Shown here in pieces: positions 15,073-23,704 of a DNA stretch of 23,704 bases. The first letter of the stretch is position 1. Each line of letters opens with the position of its first letter. This DNA comes from Fimbriiglobus sp. (lineage in GTDB: Bacteria > Planctomycetota > Planctomycetia > Gemmatales > Gemmataceae): NCBI GenBank assembly GCA_025352585.1, contig JANXTD010000030.1, positions 1 through 23,704 on the forward strand, given 5' to 3'. The notes beneath the pieces are model-generated. The model made no database searches. It saw nothing but the letters and a program-made list of their open reading frames with translations, and was not told the origin of the DNA. Position numbers and translations under genes: made by a program.

Positions 15073-17535
15073 TTAGTACCGCAGTTCGGTGCGGAAGAAG
15101 AAGTTGGCCCCCGGCCGGAACAGCACCGGCACCGCCCGGCCGCTCTGCGCCAGCAGGTTCGCCGAGATCGGGTCGAGGTGCTCGCGGTACAGCTTGTTGC
15201 CGAAGTTCTCGCAGCCGCCGCTGACCAGCAGCCGCTCGTTCACCTGCCAGAAGGCCCGCAGGTCGAAGGTCGTGAAGCCCGGCGTGGCGACCTCGCCGAG
15301 GCTCGTCGCGACCGCGTTCTGCCCCGTCACCACCCGCGCCGACACCTCGACTTGCCACTTCGGCACGTCTTGGGTGCCGTGGACGCGCAGGCCCATGCGC
15401 GACTCCAGGGGCGAGATTTGCGGCAGCGGCTCGGTGTCCGTGGCGAACGACCGGGCGACCGCGTCCTTCCGCCGGCTGCTCGACAAGCTCGGGTCGCGGC
15501 GGCGATCGACGTGCGTCTGGTCCACGCCCTGCACGTAGCTCAGCGTGGCAAACGGCGACAGCCACTTCGTCACGTTGGCCTGCAAGTACATCTCGGTCCC
15601 GGCCAACGTTGCGAGGTCGGTGTTGGTGTAGACGACTTGCGTCAGGCCGCTCGCCGAGGTGCGGTTGGCGTCGTAGGTGATGTAGTCGTTGATGAGGCTG
15701 TAGAAGCCCGTCACGCCGGCCTTGAGGTACTGCGTGTCGTAGCGGACGCCGATGTCGAACTGGTTGAGCCGCTCCTTGGCGAGCTGGGCGTCGCCGATGA
15801 GCCGGCTCGTCCCCTGCTGCAAGACGCCGATGAACGGGCCGTTGGCGTACAGCTCGGTCAGCGTCGGGGCGCGCTCGGCGTAGCCGTAGCCGACGAACAG
15901 CGTCGTCTCCTTGGTCAGCTTGTACTCCGAGGTGAGGAACGCCGAGAGCAGCGTGAACTCGCGGCTCAGCTCGGCGCGGCGCGGGTCGCTCGAATAGATC
16001 GCCGTGTCGAGGCTCGTGCGGTTGGGGCTGTTCGGCCCGTTGGCCAGGCCGAACAGGTCGGCGTTGCCGGTGACGAGGCGGTTGCTCGTCGTGCTGGCCC
16101 GCACGCCGTCCACGCGGCCGCCGGCCTTCAGCTTCAGCGACTCGGTGACCGGCAGCATCCCCTCGACGAAGCCGCCGACGTTGACGCTGTTCGACTCCGG
16201 GATGCTCTGCTGCTGCGTCACCGGCGAGGTCTGGCCGTTCACCAGTTGCCGGCCGGTGAACACGTCCGGGCCGGCGTACTGCGTGAAGTTGATGTTCTCG
16301 CGCAGCCCCTGGCCGAAGGCGTTGAGGTCGGTGCCGAAGGTGAGTGTGGGCTGCCGGCGGTTGTCGCCGAGTTGCCCGGCGACGCGGTAGCCGATCGACC
16401 GCTCCGCGAAGTTGGTCGTCGAGTGGTCGGTGACGCCGTAGCCGGCGCGGAGGCCGCTGCGGTCGGTGCCGACGTTCGACGGCTCGCCGAAGGCGCTGGC
16501 GATGAGGTTGTTGACGAACTGCTGCTTGGCCCCGCCGCGGGTGCTGCCGCTCACCGTCGTGGCGTTGTACCAGGTGTCGAGGGTGAGGCGGTCGAACGGG
16601 CCGTAGTCCTTGGCCACGAGCCGCACGCTGTACGACTCGAGGTCGGACTTGTCCACGTCGAAGAACAGGCCGGGGAACTCGAGGTCGTTCTGGACCGAGC
16701 GCATGACCTTGAACTCGACCGAGAGGTTCGAGGTGAGGTCGTAGCCGAAGGCGAGGTTGACGTTCTGCGAGCGGTAGCTCGCGGGGATCAGCCGGCCGCT
16801 GCCGTCCTTGTAGTCGTTGCCCTGGAGGATGTTGTAGCTGCCGCGGAAGCCCCAGTCGGCCCCGCCGACGTTGAGCGTCTGGAGGCCGTTCCACTGCGAG
16901 CCGTTGCCCTGGTAGCCGGCGGCCGAAAGCCCGTGGACCTCGGGGCCGCAGTTGGCCTTCGAGCGCGGCGTCGGGTTGGTGACGATGTCGAGAAAGCTGA
17001 ACGCCGGCCCCAAGGTCGAGGCGTAAGGCCCGCGGATGACGTTGACCGTCTGGATCATCGACGGGTCGAAGCGCGACACCGGCGAGTCGAGGTCGAGCCG
17101 GCCGGGGAAGTACGGTGCCCCGTCGGCGAGGGCGTAGTACTGGCCGATGCGCTCGCCGCGGATGCGCGGCTCGTTGGAGATGGCGTTGCGCCGCTGCACC
17201 TCGACGCCGCCGCCGCCGTCGGACTTGTTGAGCAACGTACCGAGGTCCGGGGCGTTGAGCGCCTGCGTCGGCGCGGCCCCGGCCTGCCTCAGCCCGGAGT
17301 CGTTGTTGACGGAGACCGAGCTCGTCGAGCCTTGCGTCGGGGCCGGCGGGGGGGCGACGGGGGTCGGCGGGGCGACCGGGGCCTGGTTCGCCGGGGCGAC
17401 TTGCGGCAAGTCGAATTGCACCGGGACGATGGGCGACTTGATCGGATCCTCAGCCGCCTGACCGAAGCCGGTCGCCGCCCCGATCGCCGGTAGTGATGCG
17501 ACCGCTAACGCTCTCAGCCAAATTCGACGGCTCAT
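15073..17535 (-). CDS. TonB-dependent outer-membrane receptor
   Basis: This 820-aa protein is a probable energised importer in the outer membrane. A signal peptide ends near residue 27, followed by a Pro/Ala/Gln linker (to about 70). The plug domain (about 90-190) contains NEPRIRGERIGQYYALADGAP and FDPSMIQTVNVIRGPYAS, where the usual GGVINI is replaced by AFSFLDIVT. The rest is beta-barrel, with the family landmark VGYGYAERAPTLTELYANGP and an aromatic C-terminus FFFRTELRY. No clear TonB box was seen. The substrate is unknown; metal chelates are the commonest ligands of the family. ATG at 17535 has AGGGGA upstream. It is a single gene, convergent with the T6SS genes, with a palindrome-bearing upstream region. 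Confidence 0.9.
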   Translation of the reverse strand: MSRRIWLRALAVASLPAIGAATGFGQAAEDPIKSPIVPVQFDLPQVAPANQAPVAPPTPVAPPPAPTQGSTSSVSVNNDSGLRQAGAAPTQALNAPDLGTLLNKSDGGGGVEVQRRNAISNEPRIRGERIGQYYALADGAPYFPGRLDLDSPVSRFDPSMIQTVNVIRGPYASTLGPAFSFLDIVTNPTPRSKANCGPEVHGLSAAGYQGNGSQWNGLQTLNVGGADWGFRGSYNILQGNDYKDGSGRLIPASYRSQNVNLAFGYDLTSNLSVEFKVMRSVQNDLEFPGLFFDVDKSDLESYSVRLVAKDYGPFDRLTLDTWYNATTVSGSTRGGAKQQFVNNLIASAFGEPSNVGTDRSGLRAGYGVTDHSTTNFAERSIGYRVAGQLGDNRRQPTLTFGTDLNAFGQGLRENINFTQYAGPDVFTGRQLVNGQTSPVTQQQSIPESNSVNVGGFVEGMLPVTESLKLKAGGRVDGVRASTTSNRLVTGNADLFGLANGPNSPNRTSLDTAIYSSDPRRAELSREFTLLSAFLTSEYKLTKETTLFVGYGYAERAPTLTELYANGPFIGVLQQGTSRLIGDAQLAKERLNQFDIGVRYDTQYLKAGVTGFYSLINDYITYDANRTSASGLTQVVYTNTDLATLAGTEMYLQANVTKWLSPFATLSYVQGVDQTHVDRRRDPSLSSSRRKDAVARSFATDTEPLPQISPLESRMGLRVHGTQDVPKWQVEVSARVVTGQNAVATSLGEVATPGFTTFDLRAFWQVNERLLVSGGCENFGNKLYREHLDPISANLLAQSGRAVPVLFRPGANFFFRTELRY

Positions 17536-17605
17536 AGTATTCCCCTGACCGGCTGTGGCTTACGCAAGAGTCGCCGTGACAGCGATTCATGTAAGACTCA
17601 TCGGC

Positions 17606-17657
17606 AAGACTAGTCGTCTTAATCAGGGAAAACGCTGCAACCGTCAGGAAATGACGG
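17606..17657 (-). promoter_or_regulatory. Two inverted repeats upstream of the TonB receptor gene
   Basis: aagac-tagtc-gtctt (17606-17620) and ccgtca-ggaaa-tgacgg (17641-17657) lie 71-122 nt before the receptor ATG, in the least GC-rich stretch of the window. They are placed like operator sites. Neither matches the Fur consensus, and no riboswitch conserved core was recognised. Confidence 0.35.
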
Positions 17658-17778
17658 ACGGGATTAACCGCTACAGACGCAGCCGTCGCGGAACTAGCGC
17701 GGCACGTGCAATGATTTTGACTCAAGTTTCGCGAACGCATCCACTCCATCGGTTGCGGGCCGATCTTTCGACGATACC

Positions 17779-17798
17779 GCGACCGGGGCCTGGGTCGC
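17779..17798 (-). terminator. Hairpin just after the kinase gene
   Basis: A perfect 6-bp stem (gcgacc / ggtcgc) with an 8-nt loop directly abuts the kinase stop codon on the - strand. It is short and lacks a clear T-tract, so it is only a possible terminator. Confidence 0.33.
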
Positions 17799-20700
17799 TT
17801 AGGGGGCTTTCTGCTCGTTTTCGAGGATGTTCGACTCCCGGATTTGTGCGCGGAGCTCTTCGACAGCCTTGTCGTTGTTGCCAGCCTTCTCCAAATCGTC
17901 CGCACGGGCCGTCAAGAAGCGCGACCGCATCGAGTGGAAACTCGACTGCTTCCGAGTCTTGAGGTTCGACGCGGTGGTCTCGAACTGCTTGACGGCCCGG
18001 TCGAGGTCGCGGGCGTTGGCGAGGACCGCGCTGGCGGGCGGCTTCACCCCCACGATGATCGACTCGCCTTTGTACTCGCTGCTGTCGAGGTAATTGATCA
18101 CGAGGGACGCGTAGAAGTTCTGCGGGTCGAGTTCGAGCGACCGCTTGGCGTTGCCCCGGATCGCCTCCCAGGCCTTGGCCATCGCCTGCTCCCCCACGAC
18201 TTCGCGGTACGTGTCCGAGTACCGGGACAGGGCGAGCAGCGCCAGCGCGGCGGACTCGTCGGTCGTCCCCGCCACGTCCTTCACGCACTCCAGAAGCCGG
18301 TCGAGGCGGGCCGGCTTCTGGAGCGTCCCGAGGAGGATGTCCGCCCTCACGTCGCTGAACCGCACCGACTTCGCGTCCGCGCCGGCGTCGTTGCCCACCA
18401 AGGCCAGGCACGGCTTCGTGATCTCGAGCTGGATGCGCGTCGCGATCGCCTTTTGGCGATCCGCGGTCTCCTTGTCCGTCTTGCAGTCGGCGGCGAAGGA
18501 GTCTTCGAGTCGGTGGAACGCCAAACGCGCGGCGGCGGCGGCGGCCTTGACCCGCGTGGCGTTGTCACGGGCCTCGTCCTTGAAGACCAGCATCGAGTAC
18601 GCCAGGGCCGCCGCGCGGTGCTCGTCTTTGACGACACCTTCCCCGACTTTCAGGCCGACGGTCAGTGTCTTGTCCGGCGCTTTGAGGGCGACGCTGATCA
18701 GGTAGCGGTGCATTTGCTCCGCGGTCTTCGTCACGCCGTCGAGCCGCGCCGCCGTCTCGAGGCGGGCCGCCTGGGCGTCGTTGTCGGGCAGGCCGCTGTA
18801 TGGGTTGGTGAACAGGTACTTCACCGGGTCGGCCGACCAGTTGCGGCGCGCCCTCACCAGCGCCGTGCCCTTGTAGATCACCTCGGCGGCGAACTTCTTC
18901 CGCGGCTTGACGCCCAGCAGTGTGGTCGGCTTGGCGTCCTTGTACAAGTTGACGAGGCCGTCCACGTCTTTCGACGCGCAGTTGGTCAAGTAGCGGGCGA
19001 ACTGCTTGCCCGCGTCGTCGGCCATGTCGGGCAACCGGGGGAGTTTGGCGGTCCCCTCGGGCGAGGTCCGCAGCGTCTCGTCGGCGGCCGCCAAGTCCTT
19101 CCAGCCGTTCGCCGCGTCCCGGTCGCACTTCTTGACGATGTCGGTCCACTTGGGGGACTCGGCCATCAACTCCGCCTGGACGTAGTCCGCGAGCGCCGTT
19201 TGGTAACTGCCGTCGATGCCGCCCCACGCCTTCGTTTTGTCGCGGACGCTCTTGAAGTCCTCGAGCTTGACGCCTTGGGCGAGTGCGAGTTTGACGTACT
19301 CGGCGGCGAAGAACTTCCCGGCCGGCGGTGCCTCCGTCGTCGATAACGCCGCGGCGAACTCGGGCAGCTTCGCCCTGGCGTTCTCCCACGCCGTTACCAG
19401 CGCGGCGAACTTCCGCACTTCGCGCATCTTGTCCGGGATCACGGCGTCGAGCTTGGCAGCGGTCGGCAGGGCCAAGGCGTCGCGAAACCCAGCCAACTCG
19501 CCGGGCGCGGGGTTCGGCGTCGCCTCCAAGCCCGCCACGGCCTTGTCGTAGGGGCGGCGCAGGCGGTCTTCGTACCAGGCGTTGGCGAGGTCCACGCGGC
19601 GCGGCTCGTCGAACGCGGCCCACCGGTCGGGCGACGTGGCGAAGTCCGCGAGTTCGGCGAGGCGCGAACTGTCCGCGAACAACTTCGTCAGCAACGCCCT
19701 GCGGAACGAGTCGTCGTCCCCGGACGCCTCGAAGAGTTTCGCCAGACCCGCGTTGTTCCCGTAAGGCGGACTCAGCGCCGCCAACTGCGTGTCGAAGACT
19801 TGCCGCGCCGTCGGCGGCGGCTGGCCGATGCCCGTCGGCTTGGTGCCCGCGTCGCGCTCGGTCGGCCTCGTGTCGCGGTCGGTCGTTGGCGTTTCGGGGT
19901 CGCGCGTCGGCTCGGTTGGGGCCGTCACGACGCTGTCGCCGGTCGTCATCAGCTTGATCGCCACGGCACCGCCGCCGATCGCGGTGAGGACCGCGACGGT
20001 GACGCCGACGAGCAGGGCCGGCGACTTCTTGCCGCCGGCCGGCCGGCCGTTCCACGGGGCCGAGTCCGACGCCGGCGGGTCGCCGAGCTTCGCGGAGGGC
20101 TGAAGGCGCAACCCACCGCCCGGCACGATGGTGTTGTCGTACACCGACACCTCCCGCCTGCCGCGCCGCCCACGCTTGGGTTCGGGTTCGACCGGCTTCG
20201 GGTCGGTGTCGAGGCGGATGACGGTTTCGGCCAGATCGACCACGGCCGGGGGCGGCGTCGGCTGCGTCGGGCGGGGGGCCGGCTCGACGTACGGCGTCCG
20301 GGTCGCGGGGTGGGCGACGGCTTGCGAGCCGCGGATGATCTCCTGTAACTCCGAGTCCAGCTCCGCAAACGCGAATTTGCGGCCGATCACGTCGCCCTCG
20401 ACGGCGGCCATGTCCGACTCGCTGCCGGGGGCCTTCGCCGCCCGAACCAACACGAACGGGTCGCTCCCGCCCGACGCGCCGGCGATCGGCGGCGGCGTGA
20501 ACAGATCGACGCGGTGCTCCTGCGTGTCGCCTGGGGCCGGGGCGCGGGGCGCGGGGTACGCGGCCGGCCCGGAAGGCGGGGCCGGGACGAGCAGCAGCGG
20601 CGCGGACTTCTGCGGCAAGTCGCCCGGCGGCCGCGGCGTCAGCCCCTCGATCGCCCGCTCGATCTGCTTGACCATGTCCAGGCAGGTCGGGTAGCGCTCG

Positions 20701-21596
20701 GCGATGCGCGGCGAGGTCGCCCACTTGAGAACCTTCCGCTCCCCCTCCGTCAGCGTCAGCGACGCCAAGTCGAGGTCGCCCAGCGAGTGCGCCGTCATCA
20801 TCTCGAGCGGGTTCATGCCGTCCGGGAACGGCCGCCGGCCGGTGCGCAGCTCGTAGTAACTGATGGCGAGCGAGTACTGGTCGGTGCCGGTGCTCGGCCG
20901 GTTCGCCGAGAGTTCCGGCGGGGCGTAGACCGCGGAGAACGCCACCGACACCGTCTTGCGCGTGTCTTGGTTCAGCGACACCGCGACGCCGCAGTCGGCG
21001 ATTTGCACCTCGGTGCCGGCCACGATCATCATGTTGTCGGGCTTGATGTCGCAGTGGACGATCGGGCCGTCGCTGGCCGGGTCGACGCCCTCGTGCCGGG
21101 CGGCGTTGAGGTAGTCGATCCCCTTGGCGGCCCCGAGCATGTAGTTGGTCAGTTCCGCGGGCGGGATGCCGCGCGTGATCGGCTCGTCGTCGTCCGCGTC
21201 GCCGCCGGCCACGCGGTTGACCTCCTTGAGCCTCGCGCTCAGGCTCCTCTCGCCGAGGCCCATGAGGATCAGCAGCAGCTTCAGCTTGCCCTTCTGGCGG
21301 ACCAGATCGACGGTGTGCAGGTCGAGCGACTGCCCGTGCTTGTCCTTGAGCCACGCCTTCGTGATCGGCACCAAGTTCGGGTGGTTCAGGTTCATCACGA
21401 GCTTGAGTGCCCGCAACTCCTTGAGGGCGCTGGAGCTGTACGAGAGGTCGATGATCTTGAGCGCGAAGTGCTTACTCGTGGAGAGGTCGATCGTCTTCCA
21501 GACTTCGCCGAAGGTTCCGCCGCCGAGGTAGTCGGTGAGGCGGTAGCCGGGCACGGGCTCGACGCCTTTGTCGTAAACGTGGCTTCGCGGGGGCAT
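17799..21596 (-). CDS. Transmembrane Ser/Thr protein kinase with large extracytoplasmic region
   Basis: This 1265-aa protein has its kinase domain at residues about 18-300. The glycine loop is GGGTFGEVWK (24-33) and K47 lies in FALKIIDL. The catalytic loop is VHCDIKPDN with D183 (HCD instead of HRD). The metal-binding motif is IADCG with D201 (DCG instead of DFG), followed by YAPPE. An Ala/Pro-rich juxtamembrane stretch leads to one membrane helix (about 525-548). About 700 residues follow on the outside, with a Thr/Asp/Pro-rich start and then long helical segments of unknown family. Lys and both Asp are present, so activity is plausible. ATG at 21596 is chosen for its GGGAG site and because the kinase domain starts soon after; an in-frame start 26 codons further upstream adds nothing recognisable. 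The target is unknown. Confidence 0.88.
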   Translation of the reverse strand: MPPRSHVYDKGVEPVPGYRLTDYLGGGTFGEVWKTIDLSTSKHFALKIIDLSYSSSALKELRALKLVMNLNHPNLVPITKAWLKDKHGQSLDLHTVDLVRQKGKLKLLLILMGLGERSLSARLKEVNRVAGGDADDDEPITRGIPPAELTNYMLGAAKGIDYLNAARHEGVDPASDGPIVHCDIKPDNMMIVAGTEVQIADCGVAVSLNQDTRKTVSVAFSAVYAPPELSANRPSTGTDQYSLAISYYELRTGRRPFPDGMNPLEMMTAHSLGDLDLASLTLTEGERKVLKWATSPRIAERYPTCLDMVKQIERAIEGLTPRPPGDLPQKSAPLLLVPAPPSGPAAYPAPRAPAPGDTQEHRVDLFTPPPIAGASGGSDPFVLVRAAKAPGSESDMAAVEGDVIGRKFAFAELDSELQEIIRGSQAVAHPATRTPYVEPAPRPTQPTPPPAVVDLAETVIRLDTDPKPVEPEPKRGRRGRREVSVYDNTIVPGGGLRLQPSAKLGDPPASDSAPWNGRPAGGKKSPALLVGVTVAVLTAIGGGAVAIKLMTTGDSVVTAPTEPTRDPETPTTDRDTRPTERDAGTKPTGIGQPPPTARQVFDTQLAALSPPYGNNAGLAKLFEASGDDDSFRRALLTKLFADSSRLAELADFATSPDRWAAFDEPRRVDLANAWYEDRLRRPYDKAVAGLEATPNPAPGELAGFRDALALPTAAKLDAVIPDKMREVRKFAALVTAWENARAKLPEFAAALSTTEAPPAGKFFAAEYVKLALAQGVKLEDFKSVRDKTKAWGGIDGSYQTALADYVQAELMAESPKWTDIVKKCDRDAANGWKDLAAADETLRTSPEGTAKLPRLPDMADDAGKQFARYLTNCASKDVDGLVNLYKDAKPTTLLGVKPRKKFAAEVIYKGTALVRARRNWSADPVKYLFTNPYSGLPDNDAQAARLETAARLDGVTKTAEQMHRYLISVALKAPDKTLTVGLKVGEGVVKDEHRAAALAYSMLVFKDEARDNATRVKAAAAAARLAFHRLEDSFAADCKTDKETADRQKAIATRIQLEITKPCLALVGNDAGADAKSVRFSDVRADILLGTLQKPARLDRLLECVKDVAGTTDESAALALLALSRYSDTYREVVGEQAMAKAWEAIRGNAKRSLELDPQNFYASLVINYLDSSEYKGESIIVGVKPPASAVLANARDLDRAVKQFETTASNLKTRKQSSFHSMRSRFLTARADDLEKAGNNDKAVEELRAQIRESNILENEQKAP

Positions 21597-21705
21597 GTCC
21601 GACTCCCAGGGGCGGCCCTGTGACCAACTCGGGCGAGTACGGTTCAAAATAGCATGAGAAACCGCCGCCGACAACCGCCAGGCCGGCCGCGTCGGCGAAC
21701 GAAGC

Positions 21706-21728
21706 GGCCCGGCCGAGTCGGCCGGGCC
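21706..21728 (-). terminator. Hairpin terminator after the 641-aa gene
   Basis: A perfect 9-bp stem (ggcccggcc / ggccgggcc) with the 5-nt loop gagtc lies 25 nt past the stop codon. It separates this gene from the kinase gene, which then begins 110 nt further on, so the two are likely separate transcripts. Confidence 0.55.
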
Positions 21729-21752
21729 ACGCGGGAGGGTGTGTCGGGGCGA

Positions 21753-23678
21753 CTACCGCTTGATCACGAGGGCCGGGATTTGCGTCGGCTCCTTGGCCGC
21801 CTTGACCTCGACGGTCGCCTTGCCGCTGGCGTTGGCGTCGATCCTCTTCACGGCCACGACGGTGTAATTGCCGGGCGCGAGTTCCTTGAACTCGAACTTG
21901 CCGGCGTCGTCGGACTTCGTCTCCTTGACGACCTTCCCGGCCGCGTCGCTCAGGGTGACCGGCAGCCCCGGCTGCGGCCGCCCGGCCTGGACGGCGCGAC
22001 CGATAATTGACCCCGTCGTCGGCTTGTCGGCCCCAGGGAGTGGCGGCACGCTGACGTACTGCGTCATGTCGGCGACCGTCGAAAGCCCGACCCTGTTGAA
22101 GAAGACGACCCCGAGTCGCAGTTCGCCCTTCGCCTCGGGCAGCCGCAGAAGCTCCTTCGACTTGTACGTCCCCGGCTTGTCCTTGACCGCGTCGCCGGGA
22201 ATGACGCGACTTCCGGCGGCCGGCTTGCCGTCGGGGCCGGGCGGCGTCTCGCCCGTAAAGAAGAAGACGCTGGCAATGTCGGAGTCGGGGTCGCTGCCCT
22301 CCGCGACGAGTCCGATTTCCGTGCTCACGGGTAAAACGGCCTTCGGCAGCGGCGCGACGAACCTCACCCCCTCCGGCGGCGTGCGGTCGATGGTCAGGGT
22401 CTGCCTCGGCGACGGCTCGCCGCCGGCGACGCGGACGGCGAAGGCCCGCTTGCCGGCGACCTGGGCCGTCGGGAACTCGACCGTCCAGTCCTTGACGACC
22501 GGCGTCAGCCCGATCACGCCGTCGTCGCCGACGTGCAGGTACAGTTCTCGGCTGCGGTCGGTGGCGAACTTCCGAAGGGTCTCGAATTTCATCCCGTCCC
22601 CGACGCGGTCAATGAGAAGCTCGACCGGCTTGTCCTCCGCCTCGACGCTGACCGTCACCGGCTTGCCCTGCTCTTGGAATTTCGCGGAGAGCCGCACGTT
22701 CGACGGCTTGCTTTCCCCGAACAGCTTCGTGTCCTTGCCGTTGAAGTCCGTCTTGAAGACCAGGTCGCGGCTGTAGCCGTCGGTCGTGACCGCGAGCGTC
22801 GCCACCGACTCGGTACTCCCGGACTTGAACTGGACGCCCTCCGCGATCAGCGTCGCCGTCACTTTCGCGTCCTTGTCTTCGAGTGCGGGCAACTCCGCCT
22901 CGAACGTCCCTTTCAGCAGGGATTTCGGTATCAACTGGCCGTTCAAGTCCGGCCGCATGTCCAGGCGGATCTTCACCGGCGAGTTGCTCAGCCGTCGGGC
23001 TTTCGCCTCGTAGGTCACCACGACCGTGACCGAGTTGTTCGACGACTTGATGTCGTACTCGAACTCGGGGGCCTTGTCGTTGACCTCGACCTTCGAGTTC
23101 TCCGTGACGACGGCCGTGCCGAGCTTCGCGTTACTGGCGAGCGCGCGAATGTACAGGTACTTCATGCCGGGAGGTAACTTGACGCCCCGCGGCTTGAAGG
23201 CCTCCGGCTCGCCGTCCTTCAGCTTCTCGCCGGCGGCGGCAGGCACCGCGACTGGCGGCGTGGCCGGCTTCGCGGGAGACAGGTCGAAGCGGAGCGTCTG
23301 GAGAGGCCCGACCTCGATCGGCGTGGCCGTTTGCCCGATCAAGACGCGAGGCGACTCGTCCCCCGCTTCGAGATAAACGTTGACGGTGTGAGGCTTCTCA
23401 GTCGGGTTATGAAGGTATGAATAGAAAGAGTTTTCGTTGTTGATCCGAGTGCTGAGACTCGCCAGGTACGTCGGCTCTTGCGTGATTGGCGTCACTTTCA
23501 CGTTGAATTTCGCCTTCAGATCGAACGCAACCGAGGAACTGAAGAAGGCGACGACTGGCGTCGGCTTCGGGGGTGCGTCACCCGGCTTCGGATCGTCCTG
23601 TGCCGGGGCAACTCCCAGGGTCAGGAGGAGCGTCCACACCGCCAAGTGGGGGACCGCGCGTCGCGTGGCAATTCTCAT
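21753..23678 (-). CDS. Secreted protein with C-terminal carboxypeptidase-regulatory-like domain
   Basis: This 641-aa protein begins with a signal peptide (MRIATRR, hydrophobic core, cleavage near APAQ, residue about 27). The body is beta-rich with many short Lys/Asp-rich strands and no recognised enzyme motif. Residues about 558-641 form a carboxypeptidase-regulatory-like/CnaB-type sandwich: SIIGRAVQAGRPQPGLPVTL, DDAGKFEFKELAPGNYTV and a final strand rich in Val/Lys. Such proteins are typical of planctomycete exported or surface proteins; function is unknown. ATG at 23678 has GAGGTG 3-8 nt upstream and gives a standard signal peptide; ATG at 23693 would add MHEVP with a poor site. Only 26 nt of upstream sequence are in the window, so its promoter cannot be judged. 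Confidence 0.78.
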   Translation of the reverse strand: MRIATRRAVPHLAVWTLLLTLGVAPAQDDPKPGDAPPKPTPVVAFFSSSVAFDLKAKFNVKVTPITQEPTYLASLSTRINNENSFYSYLHNPTEKPHTVNVYLEAGDESPRVLIGQTATPIEVGPLQTLRFDLSPAKPATPPVAVPAAAGEKLKDGEPEAFKPRGVKLPPGMKYLYIRALASNAKLGTAVVTENSKVEVNDKAPEFEYDIKSSNNSVTVVVTYEAKARRLSNSPVKIRLDMRPDLNGQLIPKSLLKGTFEAELPALEDKDAKVTATLIAEGVQFKSGSTESVATLAVTTDGYSRDLVFKTDFNGKDTKLFGESKPSNVRLSAKFQEQGKPVTVSVEAEDKPVELLIDRVGDGMKFETLRKFATDRSRELYLHVGDDGVIGLTPVVKDWTVEFPTAQVAGKRAFAVRVAGGEPSPRQTLTIDRTPPEGVRFVAPLPKAVLPVSTEIGLVAEGSDPDSDIASVFFFTGETPPGPDGKPAAGSRVIPGDAVKDKPGTYKSKELLRLPEAKGELRLGVVFFNRVGLSTVADMTQYVSVPPLPGADKPTTGSIIGRAVQAGRPQPGLPVTLSDAAGKVVKETKSDDAGKFEFKELAPGNYTVVAVKRIDANASGKATVEVKAAKEPTQIPALVIKR

Positions 23679-23704
23679 GGGCACCTCGTGCATCCTGGGA
23701 GGTC

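Noticed and set aside
14950..17493. 847-aa frame on the + strand opposite the TonB receptor
   Set aside because: Val/Arg/Ala-rich antisense noise with no domain pattern; the receptor frame is well supported.
17536..17798. Cobalamin riboswitch upstream of the TonB receptor
   Set aside because: The conserved core elements were not found; only two short inverted repeats are visible.
18565..21354. 929-aa - strand frame overlapping the kinase gene
   Set aside because: Arg/Gly/Ala-rich shifted frame within the kinase gene; only the kinase frame shows catalytic motifs.
1..23704. tRNA, rRNA, integrase or transposase genes
   Set aside because: None was recognised on either strand; the long inverted repeat has no adjoining transposase.

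Overview
This is very GC-rich DNA with coding capacity on both strands. Several features together suggest a planctomycete, most likely a Gemmataceae-type genome. These are a HEAT-repeat secreted protein with a long Ala/Pro tail, a 1265-residue membrane Ser/Thr kinase, small Gemmata-style hypothetical proteins, and a planctomycete-looking type VI secretion system (T6SS). The taxonomic call is an inference from gene style; there is no rRNA or other marker gene in the window.

Positions 2-14872 are one end of a T6SS locus. tssH (ClpV ATPase, 5' end outside the window) runs in on the + strand. Facing it on the - strand is a tightly packed spike and effector operon that reads from 7563 down to 1846. 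Its order is VgrG, PAAR tip, an FHA-DUF4123 fusion that is probably a cargo adaptor, a 122-aa small protein, a 180-aa toxin-like protein, a 73-aa protein that may be its immunity partner, a 107-aa toxin-like protein, and a 115-aa beta-barrel-like protein. Several of these genes start with GTG and overlap the previous stop in a GTGA, which indicates translational coupling. A 331-nt divergent intergenic region carries a plausible promoter for this operon and a perfect G-quadruplex motif. It leads into a secreted HEAT/Cys-rich protein on the + strand. tssA follows on the - strand, and tssK-tssL-tssM-like run on the + strand from a divergent, palindrome-bearing promoter region. tssB, tssC, tssE, tssF, tssG and hcp are not here and may lie upstream of tssH. 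No TssJ lipoprotein is visible.

The most unusual gene is the TssM-like protein (13217-14872). It keeps the inner-membrane hairpin, the cytoplasmic IcmF-like domain and the third membrane helix, but it ends there. The roughly 600-residue periplasmic domain of normal TssM is absent, and the P-loop is degenerate. This suggests a membrane complex built differently from the proteobacterial TssJLM complex.

Past a 57-bp, nearly perfect inverted repeat (14874-15047) the content changes. It holds a TonB-dependent outer-membrane receptor, a large transmembrane Ser/Thr kinase with altered HRD and DFG motifs, and a secreted protein with a C-terminal carboxypeptidase-regulatory-like fold. All three are on the - strand as apparently separate units, with hairpins after the stop codons of the kinase and the 641-aa protein. 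Nothing in the sequence ties these genes functionally to the T6SS.
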